DNA from: Hydrogenophaga crocea
GTDB lineage: Bacteria > Pseudomonadota > Gammaproteobacteria > Burkholderiales > Burkholderiaceae_C
Length of the DNA: 64,000 nucleotides
Direction: 5' to 3'
Assembly (NCBI RefSeq): GCF_011388215.1
Contig: NZ_CP049989.1
Span: 4,382,001-4,446,000 of the forward strand
Position numbers and translations under genes: made by a program. Below the pieces are notes generated by a model. The model ran no database searches and was not told the origin of the DNA. It saw only the letters and a program-made list of their open reading frames with translations. This document shows, piece by piece, positions 51,940 through 61,406 of the stretch. Position 1 is the first letter of the stretch. Each line of letters opens with the position of its first letter.

Positions 51940-54900
51940 ATGAACGCTCCGACTCCGATCCCGCTGCTCGCCACCGCCACGGACGACGCGCCCCGCCTGC
52001 GCGAAATTCCCTACAACTACACGTCCTTCTCGGATCGCGAAATCGTGATCCGCCTGCTCGGCGAGCGCGCCTGGTCGCTGCTCGACGGCTTGCGCGGCGA
52101 GCGCCGCACCGGCCGCTCGGCCCGCATGCTCTACGAGGTGCTGGGCGACATCTGGGTCGTGCAGCGCAACCCCTACCTGCAGGACGACCTGCTCTCGAGC
52201 CGCAAGCGCCGCGGCCAGCTCGTGGACGCGCTCCACCACCGCCTGAGCGAGGTGCAGAAGCGCCGCACGCCGCAGGACGACCCCTCGCGCGACGCCCTGG
52301 TGGGCGAGCTGCTGGTCGCGGCGCGTGCCGCGGTCGAGGCCTTCGCGCGCCAGTTCGACGAAGTCGCCGCACTGCGCCAGCGCGCCAACAAGCTGCTGGG
52401 CCGGCTCACCGCGCGCGACAACATCAAGTTCGACGGCCTGTCGCGCGTCTCGCACGTCACCGACGCCACCGACTGGCGCGTCGAGTACCCCTTCGTGGTG
52501 CTCACGCCCGACACCGAGGCCGAGATGGCCGGGCTGGTGCAGGGTTGCGTCGAGCTCGGGCTGACCATCATCCCGCGCGGCGGCGGCACCGGCTACACCG
52601 GCGGCGCCATCCCGCTTACCTGGAAGAGCGCGGTGATCAACACCGAGAAGCTCGAGGCCATGACCGAAGTGGAGTGGGTCCAGGTGCCCGGCCACGACGA
52701 GCCCCTGCCCACGGTCTGGACCGAGGCCGGCGTGGTCACCCAGCGCGTGGCCGACGCGGCCGAGCGCGCGGGCCATGTGTTCGCGGTCGATCCCACCAGC
52801 GCCGAGGCCTCGTGCATCGGCGGCAACATCGCCATGAACGCCGGCGGCAAGAAGGCCGTGCTCTGGGGCACGGCGCTCGACAACCTGGTGAGCTGGCGCA
52901 TGGTCACGCCGCAGGCCGAGTGGCTCGAGGTGACGCGCCTGGACCACAACCGCGGCAAGATCCACGACGCCGAGGTCGCGACTTTCGAGCTCAGGTACTT
53001 CGCGCCCGACGGCAAGACCCTGCGCCGCACCGAGACCCTGGCCATCCCGGGCCGCACGTTCCGCAAGGAAGGCCTGGGCAAGGACGTCACCGACAAGTTT
53101 CTCTCGGGCCTGCCAGGGATCCAGAAAGAGGGCTGCGACGGCCTGATCACCAGCGCGCGCTGGATCGTGCACCGCATGCCCGAGCACACCCGCACCGTGT
53201 GCCTGGAGTTCTTCGGCAACCCGAAAGACGCGGTGCCCAGCATCGTCGAGATCAAGGACTTCATGTTCGCCGAGCAGAAGCGCTCGGGCGTGCTGCTGGC
53301 CGGCCTCGAACACCTCGACGACCGCTACCTCAAGGCGGTGGGCTACGCGACCAAGAGCAAGAAGGGCAACGGCGGCCTGCCCAAGATGGTGCTGATCGGC
53401 GACATCGTGGGCGACGACCCCGACGCGGTCGCGCGCGCCACCAGCGAGGTGATCCGCATCGCCAACTCGCGCAGCGGCGAAGGCTTCATCGCCATCAGCC
53501 CCGAGGCGCGCAAGAAGTTCTGGCTCGACCGCAAACGCACCGCCGCCATCAGCAAGCACACCAACGCCTTCAAGATCAACGAAGACGTGGTGATCCCGCT
53601 GCCGCGCATGGGCGAGTACACCGAGGGCATCGAGCGCATCAACATCGAGCTCTCGCTGCGCAACAAGATCCGCCTGGCCAACGAGCTCGAGGCCTTCTTC
53701 CTGCGCGGCAACCTGCCGCTGGGCAAGGGCGACGACGCCAGCGAGATCCCCACCGCCGAGCTGCTCGAAGACCGCGTGCAGCAGGCCCTGGCGCTGGTGC
53801 GCGAGGTCCGCGCGCAGTGGCAGGGCTGGCTCACCGACGTCGACCGCCTGTTCCCCGAGCTGCAGGACCACCGGCTGCGCGCGAGCTGGAAGGCCCAGAT
53901 CCGCGCCCCGCTGCAGCAGATCTTCAGCGGCGCGGCCTTCGGTCCGCTGCTGGCCGAGTGCAACGCCATCCACCAGCGCGTGCTCAAGGGCCGGGTCTGG
54001 GTGGCCCTGCACATGCACGCGGGCGACGGCAACGTGCACACCAACATCCCGGTCAACAGCGACGACTACGAGATGCTGCAGACCGCGCACGAAGCGGTCG
54101 ACCGCATCATGGTGCTCGCGCGTGGGCTCGACGGCGTGATCTCGGGCGAGCACGGCATCGGCATCACCAAGCTGCAGTACCTGAGCGACGACGAGCTCGC
54201 GCCCTTCGCCGCCTACAAGGCCAAGGTCGACCCCGAGGGCCGCTTCAACAAGGGCAAGCTGCTGCGCGGCAGCCTGGACGGCGCGCGCAGCGCCGACCTG
54301 TCGCACGCCTACACGCCCAGCTTCGGCCTCATGGGGCACGAATCGCTCATCATGCAGCAGAGCGACATCGGCGCCATCGCCGATTCGGTCAAGGACTGCC
54401 TGCGCTGCGGCAAGTGCAAGCCCGTGTGCGCCACCCACGTGCCGCGCGCCAACCTGCTCTACAGCCCGCGCAACAAGATCCTGGCCACCTCGCTGCTGGT
54501 CGAGGCCTTCCTGTACGAAGAGCAGACGCGCCGCGGCGTGAGCATCCAGCACTGGCAGGAGTTCGAGGACGTGGCCGACCACTGCACGGTCTGCCACAAG
54601 TGCCTCACGCCCTGCCCGGTGAAGATCGACTTCGGCGACGTCACCATGAACATGCGCAACCTGTTGCGCAAGATGGGCCAGAAGAGCTTCCGCCCCGGCA
54701 ACGCCGCGGCCATGTTCTTCCTCAACGCCACCCAGCCCGAGACCATCAAGCTCATGCGCTCGGCCATGGTGGGCGTGGGCTTCAAGGCGCAGCGCCTGGC
54801 CAACGACCTGCTCAAGCGCGTGGCGCGCAAGCAGACCGCCGCGCCGCCGGCCACGCTGGGCCCCGCGCCCATCAAGGAACAGGTCATCCACTTCATCAAC

Positions 54901-55809
54901 AAGAAGATGCCGGGTGGCCTGCCCAAGAAGACCGCGCGCGCGCTGCTCGACATCGAGGACAAGGACTACGTCCCCATCATCCGCAACCCGCAGGCCACCA
55001 CAGCCGAGACCGAGGCGGTGTTCTATTTCCCCGGTTGCGGCTCGGAGCGCCTGTTCTCGCAGGTGGGCCTGGCCACGCAGGCCATGCTCTGGCATGCCGG
55101 CGTGCAGACCGTGCTGCCGCCCGGCTACCTGTGCTGCGGCTACCCCCAGCGCGGCTCGGGCCAGTTCGACAAGGCCGAGAAGATCATCACCGACAACCGG
55201 GTGCTGTTCCACCGCGTGGCCAACACGCTCAACTACCTCGACATCAAGACCGTGGTGGTGAGCTGCGGCACCTGCTACGACCAGCTCCAGGGCTACGAAT
55301 TCGAGAAGATCTTCCCGGGCTGCCGCATCGTCGACATCCACGAGTACCTGCTCGAAAAAGGCATCCGGCTGGAAGGCAAGGGCGCCTACCTGTACCACGA
55401 CCCCTGCCACAGCCCCATGAAGCTGCAGGAACCCATGAAGACGGTGAAGGCGCTGGTGGGCGAGCAGGTGCTCAAGAGCGAGCGCTGCTGCGGCGAGTCG
55501 GGCACGCTGGGCGTCACGCGCCCCGATGTCTCGACCCAGGTGCGATTCCGCAAGGAAGAAGAGCTGCGCAAGGGCGAGGCCGCGCTGCGCAACGGCGGCG
55601 CCGTGGCGGCCGACGCCAACGTCAAGATCCTCACCAGCTGCCCGAGCTGCCTGCAGGGCCTGAGCCGCTACCGCGACGACATGCAGAACGGCCTGCTCGA
55701 GGCCGACTACATCGTGGTCGAAATGGCGCGCCACATCCTGGGCGAGAACTGGCTGCCCGAGTACGTGGAACGGGCCAACCAGGGCGGCATCGAGCGCGTG
55801 CTCGTCTGA
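51940..55809 (+). CDS. Multidomain FAD-linked oxidase / 4Fe-4S / CCG-domain oxidoreductase (DUF3683)
   Basis: Very large cytoplasmic oxidoreductase (1289 aa) of uncertain substrate, resembling D-lactate or glycolate dehydrogenase with its subunits joined. Seen: an N-terminal DUF3683-type region (to about 150); an FAD-binding domain with [11 protein letters not shown] at 212-222; an FAD-oxidase C-terminal domain with [12 protein letters not shown] near 691; two 4Fe-4S motifs, [11 protein letters not shown] from 820 and [12 protein letters not shown] from 882; two CCG domains, near 1065 (CCGYPQRG) and 1186 (CCGESG). ATG 51940 is used. Divergent from ugpB; followed by a DUF971 gene. Confidence 0.87.
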   Translation: MNAPTPIPLLATATDDAPRLREIPYNYTSFSDREIVIRLLGERAWSLLDGLRGERRTGRSARMLYEVLGDIWVVQRNPYLQDDLLSSRKRRGQLVDALHHRLSEVQKRRTPQDDPSRDALVGELLVAARAAVEAFARQFDEVAALRQRANKLLGRLTARDNIKFDGLSRVSHVTDATDWRVEYPFVVLTPDTEAEMAGLVQGCVELGLTIIPRGGGTGYTGGAIPLTWKSAVINTEKLEAMTEVEWVQVPGHDEPLPTVWTEAGVVTQRVADAAERAGHVFAVDPTSAEASCIGGNIAMNAGGKKAVLWGTALDNLVSWRMVTPQAEWLEVTRLDHNRGKIHDAEVATFELRYFAPDGKTLRRTETLAIPGRTFRKEGLGKDVTDKFLSGLPGIQKEGCDGLITSARWIVHRMPEHTRTVCLEFFGNPKDAVPSIVEIKDFMFAEQKRSGVLLAGLEHLDDRYLKAVGYATKSKKGNGGLPKMVLIGDIVGDDPDAVARATSEVIRIANSRSGEGFIAISPEARKKFWLDRKRTAAISKHTNAFKINEDVVIPLPRMGEYTEGIERINIELSLRNKIRLANELEAFFLRGNLPLGKGDDASEIPTAELLEDRVQQALALVREVRAQWQGWLTDVDRLFPELQDHRLRASWKAQIRAPLQQIFSGAAFGPLLAECNAIHQRVLKGRVWVALHMHAGDGNVHTNIPVNSDDYEMLQTAHEAVDRIMVLARGLDGVISGEHGIGITKLQYLSDDELAPFAAYKAKVDPEGRFNKGKLLRGSLDGARSADLSHAYTPSFGLMGHESLIMQQSDIGAIADSVKDCLRCGKCKPVCATHVPRANLLYSPRNKILATSLLVEAFLYEEQTRRGVSIQHWQEFEDVADHCTVCHKCLTPCPVKIDFGDVTMNMRNLLRKMGQKSFRPGNAAAMFFLNATQPETIKLMRSAMVGVGFKAQRLANDLLKRVARKQTAAPPATLGPAPIKEQVIHFINKKMPGGLPKKTARALLDIEDKDYVPIIRNPQATTAETEAVFYFPGCGSERLFSQVGLATQAMLWHAGVQTVLPPGYLCCGYPQRGSGQFDKAEKIITDNRVLFHRVANTLNYLDIKTVVVSCGTCYDQLQGYEFEKIFPGCRIVDIHEYLLEKGIRLEGKGAYLYHDPCHSPMKLQEPMKTVKALVGEQVLKSERCCGESGTLGVTRPDVSTQVRFRKEEELRKGEAALRNGGAVAADANVKILTSCPSCLQGLSRYRDDMQNGLLEADYIVVEMARHILGENWLPEYVERANQGGIERVLV

Positions 55810-55826
55810 AGCAAAGGAGACAAACC

Positions 55827-56243
55827 ATGGCCGGCCTCGACCGCAACACCCCCACCCCCCAGGACATCACGGTGCACGGCGCCTCGCGCGTGCTCGAGGT
55901 GAGCTTCTCCGACGGCAGGCGCTTTCGCATCCCGTTCGAGCTGATGCGCGTGTACTCGCCCTCGGCCGAGGTGCAGGGCCACGGCCCGGGCCAGGAGGTG
56001 CTGCAGACCGGCAAACGCCACGTGGGACTGCTCGAGCTGCAGCCCGTGGGCAACTACGCGGTGCAGCCCACCTTCGACGACGGCCATTCCTCGGGCATCT
56101 TCTCTTGGGACTACCTGTACTTCCTGGGCGACCAGCAGGAGCAGCTCTGGGCCGACTACGAAGCCCGGCTGCAGGCCGCCGGCGTGGGCCGCGACGACCC
56201 CATGCCCGAGAAGGCCGGTGCCGGCTGCGGCCACCACCACTGA
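55827..56243 (+). CDS. DUF971 (gamma-butyrobetaine hydroxylase-like N-terminal) domain protein
   Basis: Small protein of 138 aa. Seen: RVLEVSFSDGRRFRIPFELM followed by VYSPSAEVQG, then the NYAVQPTFDDGHSSGIFSWD segment and YLYFLGDQQEQLWADYEARL, matching stand-alone DUF971 proteins, which are proposed to act in iron-sulfur or carnitine-type contexts but are not well characterised. A C-terminal CGHHH may bind metal. AAAGGAGA stands 7 bases before ATG 55827. ubiE follows 9 bases after the stop. Confidence 0.8.
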   Translation: MAGLDRNTPTPQDITVHGASRVLEVSFSDGRRFRIPFELMRVYSPSAEVQGHGPGQEVLQTGKRHVGLLELQPVGNYAVQPTFDDGHSSGIFSWDYLYFLGDQQEQLWADYEARLQAAGVGRDDPMPEKAGAGCGHHH

Positions 56244-56252
56244 GGACCCTCC

Positions 56253-56984
56253 ATGGCCCAGACCCATTTCGGTTTCCAGAACGTCGACGAGCGCGAGAAA
56301 GCCAGCCGCGTGCGCGGCGTGTTCGACTCGGTCGCCTCGCGCTACGACGTCATGAACGACCTGATGTCGGCCGGCCTGCACCGCCTCTGGAAGCGCTACA
56401 CCATCACCGTGGCCGATGCGAAGCCGGGCCAGCACGTGCTCGACATCGCCGGCGGCACCGGCGACCTGGCGCTGGCCTTCGCGCGCGAGGTCGGCCCCAC
56501 CGGCCGCGTGTTCCACACCGACATCAACGAGGCCATGCTGCGCGAAGGCCGCACCCGGCTGCTCGACGCCGGCGTGGTGCTGCCCACCCTGGTGTGCGAC
56601 GCCGAGAAACTGCCCTTTGCCGACGAGAGCTTCGACCGCGTCTCGGTGGCTTTCGGCCTGCGCAACATGACGCACAAGGAACTTGCGCTGGCCGAAATGC
56701 ATCGCACGCTGCGGCCGGGTGGCAAATTGCTGGTGCTGGAGTTTTCCCGGGTGGCCAAACCGCTGGAGAAGGCGTACGACTGGTATTCGTTCCAGGTGCT
56801 GCCGAAACTGGGCAAGTGGGTCGCCAAGGACGAAGAAAGCTACCGCTATCTCGCGGAATCCATCCGCATGCACCCGGACCAGGAAACCCTGCGGCAGATG
56901 ATGAAGTCGGCCGGCTTCGGCCACGTCGACGTGCACAACCTCACGGGAGGGGTGGTCGCCTTGCACGTGGGCATCAAGTGTTGA
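56253..56984 (+). CDS. ubiE: Ubiquinone/menaquinone C-methyltransferase UbiE
   Basis: SAM-dependent C-methyltransferase of ubiquinone synthesis (243 aa). Seen: [20 protein letters not shown], the SAM motif [70 protein letters not shown] and the C-terminal [14 protein letters not shown]. All UbiE blocks are intact. It is near ubiJ and ubiB but separated by a Tim44-like gene. Confidence 0.96.
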   Translation: MAQTHFGFQNVDEREKASRVRGVFDSVASRYDVMNDLMSAGLHRLWKRYTITVADAKPGQHVLDIAGGTGDLALAFAREVGPTGRVFHTDINEAMLREGRTRLLDAGVVLPTLVCDAEKLPFADESFDRVSVAFGLRNMTHKELALAEMHRTLRPGGKLLVLEFSRVAKPLEKAYDWYSFQVLPKLGKWVAKDEESYRYLAESIRMHPDQETLRQMMKSAGFGHVDVHNLTGGVVALHVGIKC

Positions 56985-57031
56985 TCCCAGAATCGCTGGG
57001 TGGATTGTTCGATATCTATAAGGAGGCAAGG

Positions 57032-58042
57032 ATGATGAACAAGCTGTGGTCCGTGTTGCTGGCCCTGACCCTCGCGGTCGGCTCGACCGATACGTTCGCC
57101 AAGCGCATGGGCGGGGGCTCGTCCATCGGCAAGCAATCGAGCAACGTCACGCAGCGCAACACCGCGCCGACGCAGACCACGACGCCGGCCCAGCAGGCCG
57201 CGCCCGCCCAGGCCCCGCAGGCCGGCGCCGCGCAGCGCCCGGCCACGGCACCCGCCGCCGCCGCACCCAAGCGCCCCTGGGGCGCCATGCTCGGCGGCCT
57301 GGCCGCCGGCCTGGGCCTGGCCTGGCTCGCGTCCGCGCTGGGTTTCGGTGAAGCCTTCGCGCAGTTCCTGCTGTTCGCGCTGCTGGCCGTGGTGGTCATG
57401 GCGGTGATCGGCTTCGTGATGCGCCGCAAGGCGCCTGCCGCCGCGAACACCGGCCTGGCCTACCAGGGCGCGGGCAACGCCGCGCCGCGCGCGCCGGCCG
57501 ATTTCGAGCCCACCATGCCGCGCAGCTACAGCCCCAAGAACGTGGGCAACGACGCCTCGGCCCGCCCCTGGGAGCGCAGCGCGCCCGCCAGTCTCGAGGG
57601 CGGCCACGGCGGCTCCATGATCGGCTCGGCCCTGCTGGGCCGCCAGACCTGGGGCATCCCGGCCGGCTTCGACACCGAAGGCTTCCTCAAAGCCTCCAAG
57701 ACCAACTTCGTGAACCTGCAGGACGCCTGGGACCGCGCCGACATCCCCAGCCTGCGCGCCATGATGACCGACGACATGCTCGAGCAGATCCAGGCCCAGC
57801 TCGCCGAGCGCGAGCGCGACGCCCGCGGTGTGCCGAACAAGACCGAGGTGGTGATGCTCGAGGCACAGCTCCTGGGCATCGAAGAGACCGATGTGGACTA
57901 CATGGCCAGCGTCGAGTTCTCGGGCCTGATCCGCGAAGACGCTTCGGCCGGCCCCAACCCGTTCCGCGAGGTCTGGAACATCACCCGCCCCAAGGCCGGT
58001 CCGGGCGGCTGGCTGGTGGCGGGCGTGCAGGCCCTGCAATAA
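57032..58042 (+). CDS. Tim44-like domain membrane protein
   Basis: Predicted inner-membrane protein (336 aa) of unknown role. Seen: a cleavable signal or anchor (first 23 residues, ending FA-K), a disordered Gln/Ala/Pro/Thr-rich region to about 85, a pair of hydrophobic helices (GLAAGLGLAWLASALG; FAQFLLFALLAVVVMAVIGF), a second polar spacer, and a C-terminal Tim44/MRPL45 domain (DTEGFLKASKTNFVNLQDAW to VDYMASVEFSGLIRED). AAGGAGG stands 5-8 bases before two adjacent ATGs. Inserted between ubiE and ubiJ. Confidence 0.85.
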   Translation: MMNKLWSVLLALTLAVGSTDTFAKRMGGGSSIGKQSSNVTQRNTAPTQTTTPAQQAAPAQAPQAGAAQRPATAPAAAAPKRPWGAMLGGLAAGLGLAWLASALGFGEAFAQFLLFALLAVVVMAVIGFVMRRKAPAAANTGLAYQGAGNAAPRAPADFEPTMPRSYSPKNVGNDASARPWERSAPASLEGGHGGSMIGSALLGRQTWGIPAGFDTEGFLKASKTNFVNLQDAWDRADIPSLRAMMTDDMLEQIQAQLAERERDARGVPNKTEVVMLEAQLLGIEETDVDYMASVEFSGLIREDASAGPNPFREVWNITRPKAGPGGWLVAGVQALQ

Positions 58043-58103
58043 GCCCTGCACCCGGCCCGGGGCACACCGCCGGGCCGGCCTTATCCGTCAGAATCGGGTG
58101 GTC

Positions 58104-58682
58104 ATGGCACATGTACCACCCGATTCCGTTTCCGGCACGCCTCTGCCGCCGCCCCTGAACCTGCTGCAGGACCTGCTGGGCGCCCTGCGCCCACCCGCCT
58201 GGGCCGTGGACGAGTTGCAGAACCGCCTCGTGCTGTTGCTCAACCACGTGCTGCAGCAGGAGCCCGCGGCCACCGAGCGCCTCAAGCGCCAGGCCGGCAA
58301 AGCAATCCAGCTGCACTGGGGCGACTTCCACCTCATGCTCGCGCCCACGCGCGCCGGCCTGCTCGAGCGCTGTGACCCGGCATCGGCCACGCCCGAACTC
58401 CGGGTCACGCTCACCCAGACCTCGCCGATCGACATCGCGCAGCGCGTGCTCGCGGGCGACAAACCCGGTGTCGACATCCAGGGCGACGTGCAACTGGCCG
58501 CCGAGATCGCCTGGCTGGTCGACAACGTGCGCTGGGACGTGGAGGAAGACCTCTCGCGCATCGTCGGCGACGCCCCGGCCCACGCGCTCGTGGGCTTCGC
58601 ACGGCGCGCGGCCGAGGCCGTCAAGGCCTTTGCCGAGCGCATGCCCCGCCCACCCGCGCGCAGCGCCAAGGTGGACCGGTGA
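58104..58682 (+). CDS. ubiJ: Ubiquinone biosynthesis accessory factor UbiJ (SCP2 domain)
   Basis: Lipid-binding SCP2-domain protein (192 aa) that supports assembly of the ubiquinone biosynthetic complex, with UbiK in E. coli. Seen: an N-terminal helical segment, then [16 protein letters not shown] [69 protein letters not shown], consistent with UbiJ. ATG 58104 chosen over GTG 58098. It is joined to ubiB by a GTGA overlap. Confidence 0.85.
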   Translation: MAHVPPDSVSGTPLPPPLNLLQDLLGALRPPAWAVDELQNRLVLLLNHVLQQEPAATERLKRQAGKAIQLHWGDFHLMLAPTRAGLLERCDPASATPELRVTLTQTSPIDIAQRVLAGDKPGVDIQGDVQLAAEIAWLVDNVRWDVEEDLSRIVGDAPAHALVGFARRAAEAVKAFAERMPRPPARSAKVDR

Positions 58683-60244
58683 GGCGGCTGCTGCGCGGCG
58701 CCTTCATCGCCTGGGTGGTGCTGCGGCACGGGCTCGACGAGCTCGTGCTCTCGAGCTTCGACCACCCCTGGCTGCGCCGGCTCACGCGCGTGCTCACGCT
58801 GGGCCGCCGGCTCGAGCAGCCGCGCGGCGTGCGCCTGCGCCAGGCGCTCGAAAGCCTGGGGCCCATCTTCGTGAAGTTCGGCCAGGTGCTGTCCACGCGG
58901 CGCGACCTGCTGCCGCCCGACATCGCCAACGAACTCGCGCTGCTGCAAGACCGCGTGCCACCGTTCCCGGCCGAGGTCGCCATCGCCACCATCGAGCGCG
59001 CCTACGGCCGCCCGCTGGACGAGGTTTTCAGCCACTTCGAGCGCGTGCCCGTGGCCAGCGCCTCGATCGCCCAGGTGCATTTCGCCACCTTGCGCAGTGG
59101 CCGCAGCGCAGGCCGCGAGGTCGCGGTGAAGGTGCTGCGGCCCCACATGCTGCACGTGATCGACAAGGACCTGTCGCTCATGCGCATGATGGCCGGCTGG
59201 CTCGAGCGGCTCTCGGCCGACGGGCGCCGCCTCAAGCCGCGCGAGGTGGTGGCCGAGTTCGACAAGTACCTGCACGACGAGCTCGACCTGCTGCGCGAGG
59301 CCTCCAACGCCGCCCAGCTGCGTCGCAACATGGCCGGGCTCGACCTGGTCATCATCCCCGAGGTGCACTGGGACTGGTGCCGTACCGAGGTGATGGTGAT
59401 GGAGCGCATGAACGGCGTGCCCATCAACCGCGTCGACGAACTGCGCCGCCGCGGCGTGGACATCCACAAGCTCGCGCGCGACGGCGTCACCATCTTCTTC
59501 ACCCAGGTGTTCCGCGACGGCTTTTTCCACGCCGACATGCACCCGGGCAACATCCAGGTGAGCGTGGAGCCGGCCACCTTCGGCCGCTACATCTCCCTCG
59601 ACTTCGGCATCGTGGGCACGCTGACTGCCTTCGACAAGGAGTACCTGGCGCAGAACTTCACGGCCTTCTTCCGCCGCGACTACAAGCGCGTGGCCGAGCT
59701 GCACATCGAGTCGGGCTGGGTCCCGCCCGACACCCGGGTCGACGAGCTCGAGTCGGCCATCCGCGCGGTGTGCGAACCGTACTTCGACCGGCCGCTGCGC
59801 GAGATCTCGCTGGGCATGGTGCTCATGCGCCTGTTCCAGACCTCGCGCCGCTTCCACGTCGAGATCCAGCCCCAGCTCGTGCTGCTGCAGAAAACCCTGC
59901 TCAATATCGAGGGCCTGGGCCGCGAACTCGACCCCGACCTCGACCTCTGGTCCACCGCCAAGCCCTTCCTGGAGCGCTGGATGCTCGAGCAGATGGGGCC
60001 GCAGAAGCTGCTGGCCCAGCTCAAGGCCGAAGCGCCCCAGTACGCCAAGCTGCTGCCGGCGCTGCCGCGCCTGCTGCACGACTACCTGCGCGATCGCCCG
60101 CAGGACCTGCGGCGCGAGATCGACGGCCTGATCGCCGAGCAGCGCCGCACCAACCGCCTGCTGCAGGCCATCGTCTACGGCGGCGTGGGCTTCCTGCTCG
60201 GGCTGCTGGCCATGCAGCTGCTGCTGCGCGTGCGCCTGTGGTGA
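58679..60244 (+). CDS. ubiB: Ubiquinone biosynthesis protein UbiB (ADCK-like kinase)
   Basis: Atypical protein-kinase-like ATPase needed for ubiquinone synthesis (521 aa). Seen: KxGQ motif [16 protein letters not shown] near residue 65, Ala-rich nucleotide loop [14 protein letters not shown], Lys in [10 protein letters not shown], the Asp of [22 protein letters not shown], and a C-terminal TM pair ([20 protein letters not shown]). GTG start at 58679 overlaps the ubiJ stop. Last gene of the ubi run. Confidence 0.94.
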   Translation: MRRLLRGAFIAWVVLRHGLDELVLSSFDHPWLRRLTRVLTLGRRLEQPRGVRLRQALESLGPIFVKFGQVLSTRRDLLPPDIANELALLQDRVPPFPAEVAIATIERAYGRPLDEVFSHFERVPVASASIAQVHFATLRSGRSAGREVAVKVLRPHMLHVIDKDLSLMRMMAGWLERLSADGRRLKPREVVAEFDKYLHDELDLLREASNAAQLRRNMAGLDLVIIPEVHWDWCRTEVMVMERMNGVPINRVDELRRRGVDIHKLARDGVTIFFTQVFRDGFFHADMHPGNIQVSVEPATFGRYISLDFGIVGTLTAFDKEYLAQNFTAFFRRDYKRVAELHIESGWVPPDTRVDELESAIRAVCEPYFDRPLREISLGMVLMRLFQTSRRFHVEIQPQLVLLQKTLLNIEGLGRELDPDLDLWSTAKPFLERWMLEQMGPQKLLAQLKAEAPQYAKLLPALPRLLHDYLRDRPQDLRREIDGLIAEQRRTNRLLQAIVYGGVGFLLGLLAMQLLLRVRLW

Positions 60245-60294
60245 GGCGGCCCGGGTGAGCCGCGCGCGCCCGGCAGGGGAACCCCCCCGGAATT

Positions 60295-60300
60295 TATAAT
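60295..60300 (+). promoter_or_regulatory. possible -10 element upstream of the FmdB gene
   Basis: TATAAT ending 65 bases before the fmdB-like ATG. The upstream -35 position (60272-60277) is GGCAGG-like and does not match, so confidence is moderate to low. Confidence 0.4.
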
Positions 60301-60365
60301 CGCGGGCTTTGTCCGCCCGGGCCTGCGCGCCGGGGCGGCTTCTCCTTTTTCACTGCGTTCACGCC

Positions 60366-60704
60366 ATGCCCATCTACGCCTACAAGTGCGGGTCCTGCGG
60401 CCATGCCAAGGACGTCCTGCAGAAGATCTCCGACGCCCCCCTCACCCAGTGCCCGGCCTGCGGTGCCGACGCCTTCCGCAAGCAGGTCACGGCCGCGGGT
60501 TTCCAGCTCAAGGGTTCCGGCTGGTACGTCACCGATTTCCGCGGCGGCAACACCAGCGGCGGCGGTGCCGGCTCGGCCGGCGAGTCCAAGAGCGCCGACG
60601 CTGCGGCCGCCCCGTCGAGCGAGAGCAAGCCCGCGGCTGCGCCGGCCCCGGCGAGCGCCCCCGCCGCCGCGCCGGCCGGCGGCTCCGGCTCCTCGTCCAC
60701 CTGA
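60366..60704 (+). CDS. FmdB-family zinc-ribbon protein with low-complexity tail
   Basis: Small putative regulator or RNA/DNA-binding protein (112 aa). Seen: a zinc ribbon in residues 1-40 with CGSCGH and CPACGA, the family motif KQVTAAGFQLKGSGWYVTDF, then a C-terminal tail of about 50 residues almost wholly Gly, Ala, Ser and Pro (with some Lys and Glu). The tail is probably disordered. The gene leads the DUF502-aspS run. Confidence 0.85.
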   Translation: MPIYAYKCGSCGHAKDVLQKISDAPLTQCPACGADAFRKQVTAAGFQLKGSGWYVTDFRGGNTSGGGAGSAGESKSADAAAAPSSESKPAAAPAPASAPAAAPAGGSGSSST

Positions 60705-60713
60705 TCGGCCCGC

Positions 60714-61388
60714 ATGACCGCCCTGCGCAAGTGGCTCTTCTCGGGACTGCTGGTCCTGGTGCCACTCATCGTCACCCTCTGGGTGATCGACTGGGTGGTC
60801 GGCACGCTCGACCAGACGCTCAACATCCTGCCGCCCGCCTGGCGGCCCGACGCCCTGCTGGGGGTGCACATCCCCGGCCTGGGCGTGGTGTTCGCGCTGG
60901 TCATCCTGCTGTCCATCGGGGCGCTTGCGTCCAACATCATCGGCAACCGCATCGTCAGCTGGTGGCATGCGCTGCTGCACCGGATTCCGGTGGTCCGCTC
61001 CATCTATTCGGGCGTCAAGCAGGTCTCCGACACGCTGTTCTCCGAGAAGGGCAACGCCTTTCGCAAGGCGGTGCTGGTGCAGTGGCCGCACGAAGGCATG
61101 TGGACCATCGCCTTCCTCACGGGCGCGCCTCAGGGCGAGGTGCTCGACACGCTGCAGGCCAAGCCCGGCCAGGACACCCTCACCGACGACTTCGTCAGTG
61201 TCTACGTGCCCACCACGCCCAACCCCACGGGCGGCTACTTCGTGCTGCTGCGCGCGCGCGACTGCGTTGAGCTCTCCATGAGCGTGGACGAGGCGCTCAC
61301 CTACATCGTGTCCATGGGCGTGATCGTGCCCGGTGGGCCCAAGAACCCGAAGATCAAGCCCGCGGTGGTTGCCGCGGACCCCTCCTGA
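60714..61388 (+). CDS. DUF502 family membrane protein
   Basis: Integral membrane protein (224 aa) of the DUF502 family; function not known. Seen: an N-terminal TM helix (FSGLLVLVPLIVTLWVIDWV), a second helix (GLGVVFALVILLSIGALASN), the family core RIPVVRSIYSGVKQVSDTLF, and a cytoplasmic domain (GMWTIAFLTGAPQGEVLDTL, DFVSVYVPTTPNPTGGYFVL). It starts 10 bases after the FmdB gene and precedes aspS by 18 bases, an order common in betaproteobacteria. Confidence 0.88.
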   Translation: MTALRKWLFSGLLVLVPLIVTLWVIDWVVGTLDQTLNILPPAWRPDALLGVHIPGLGVVFALVILLSIGALASNIIGNRIVSWWHALLHRIPVVRSIYSGVKQVSDTLFSEKGNAFRKAVLVQWPHEGMWTIAFLTGAPQGEVLDTLQAKPGQDTLTDDFVSVYVPTTPNPTGGYFVLLRARDCVELSMSVDEALTYIVSMGVIVPGGPKNPKIKPAVVAADPS

Positions 61389-61406
61389 AAACAGAAAGAA
61401 GCCATC

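Noticed and set aside
51802..55734. A 1310-codon open frame on the minus strand across the FAD/Fe-S gene
   Set aside because: Same effect: the plus-strand protein has FAD, 4Fe-4S and CCG motifs in order, while the antisense product shows only compositional bias.
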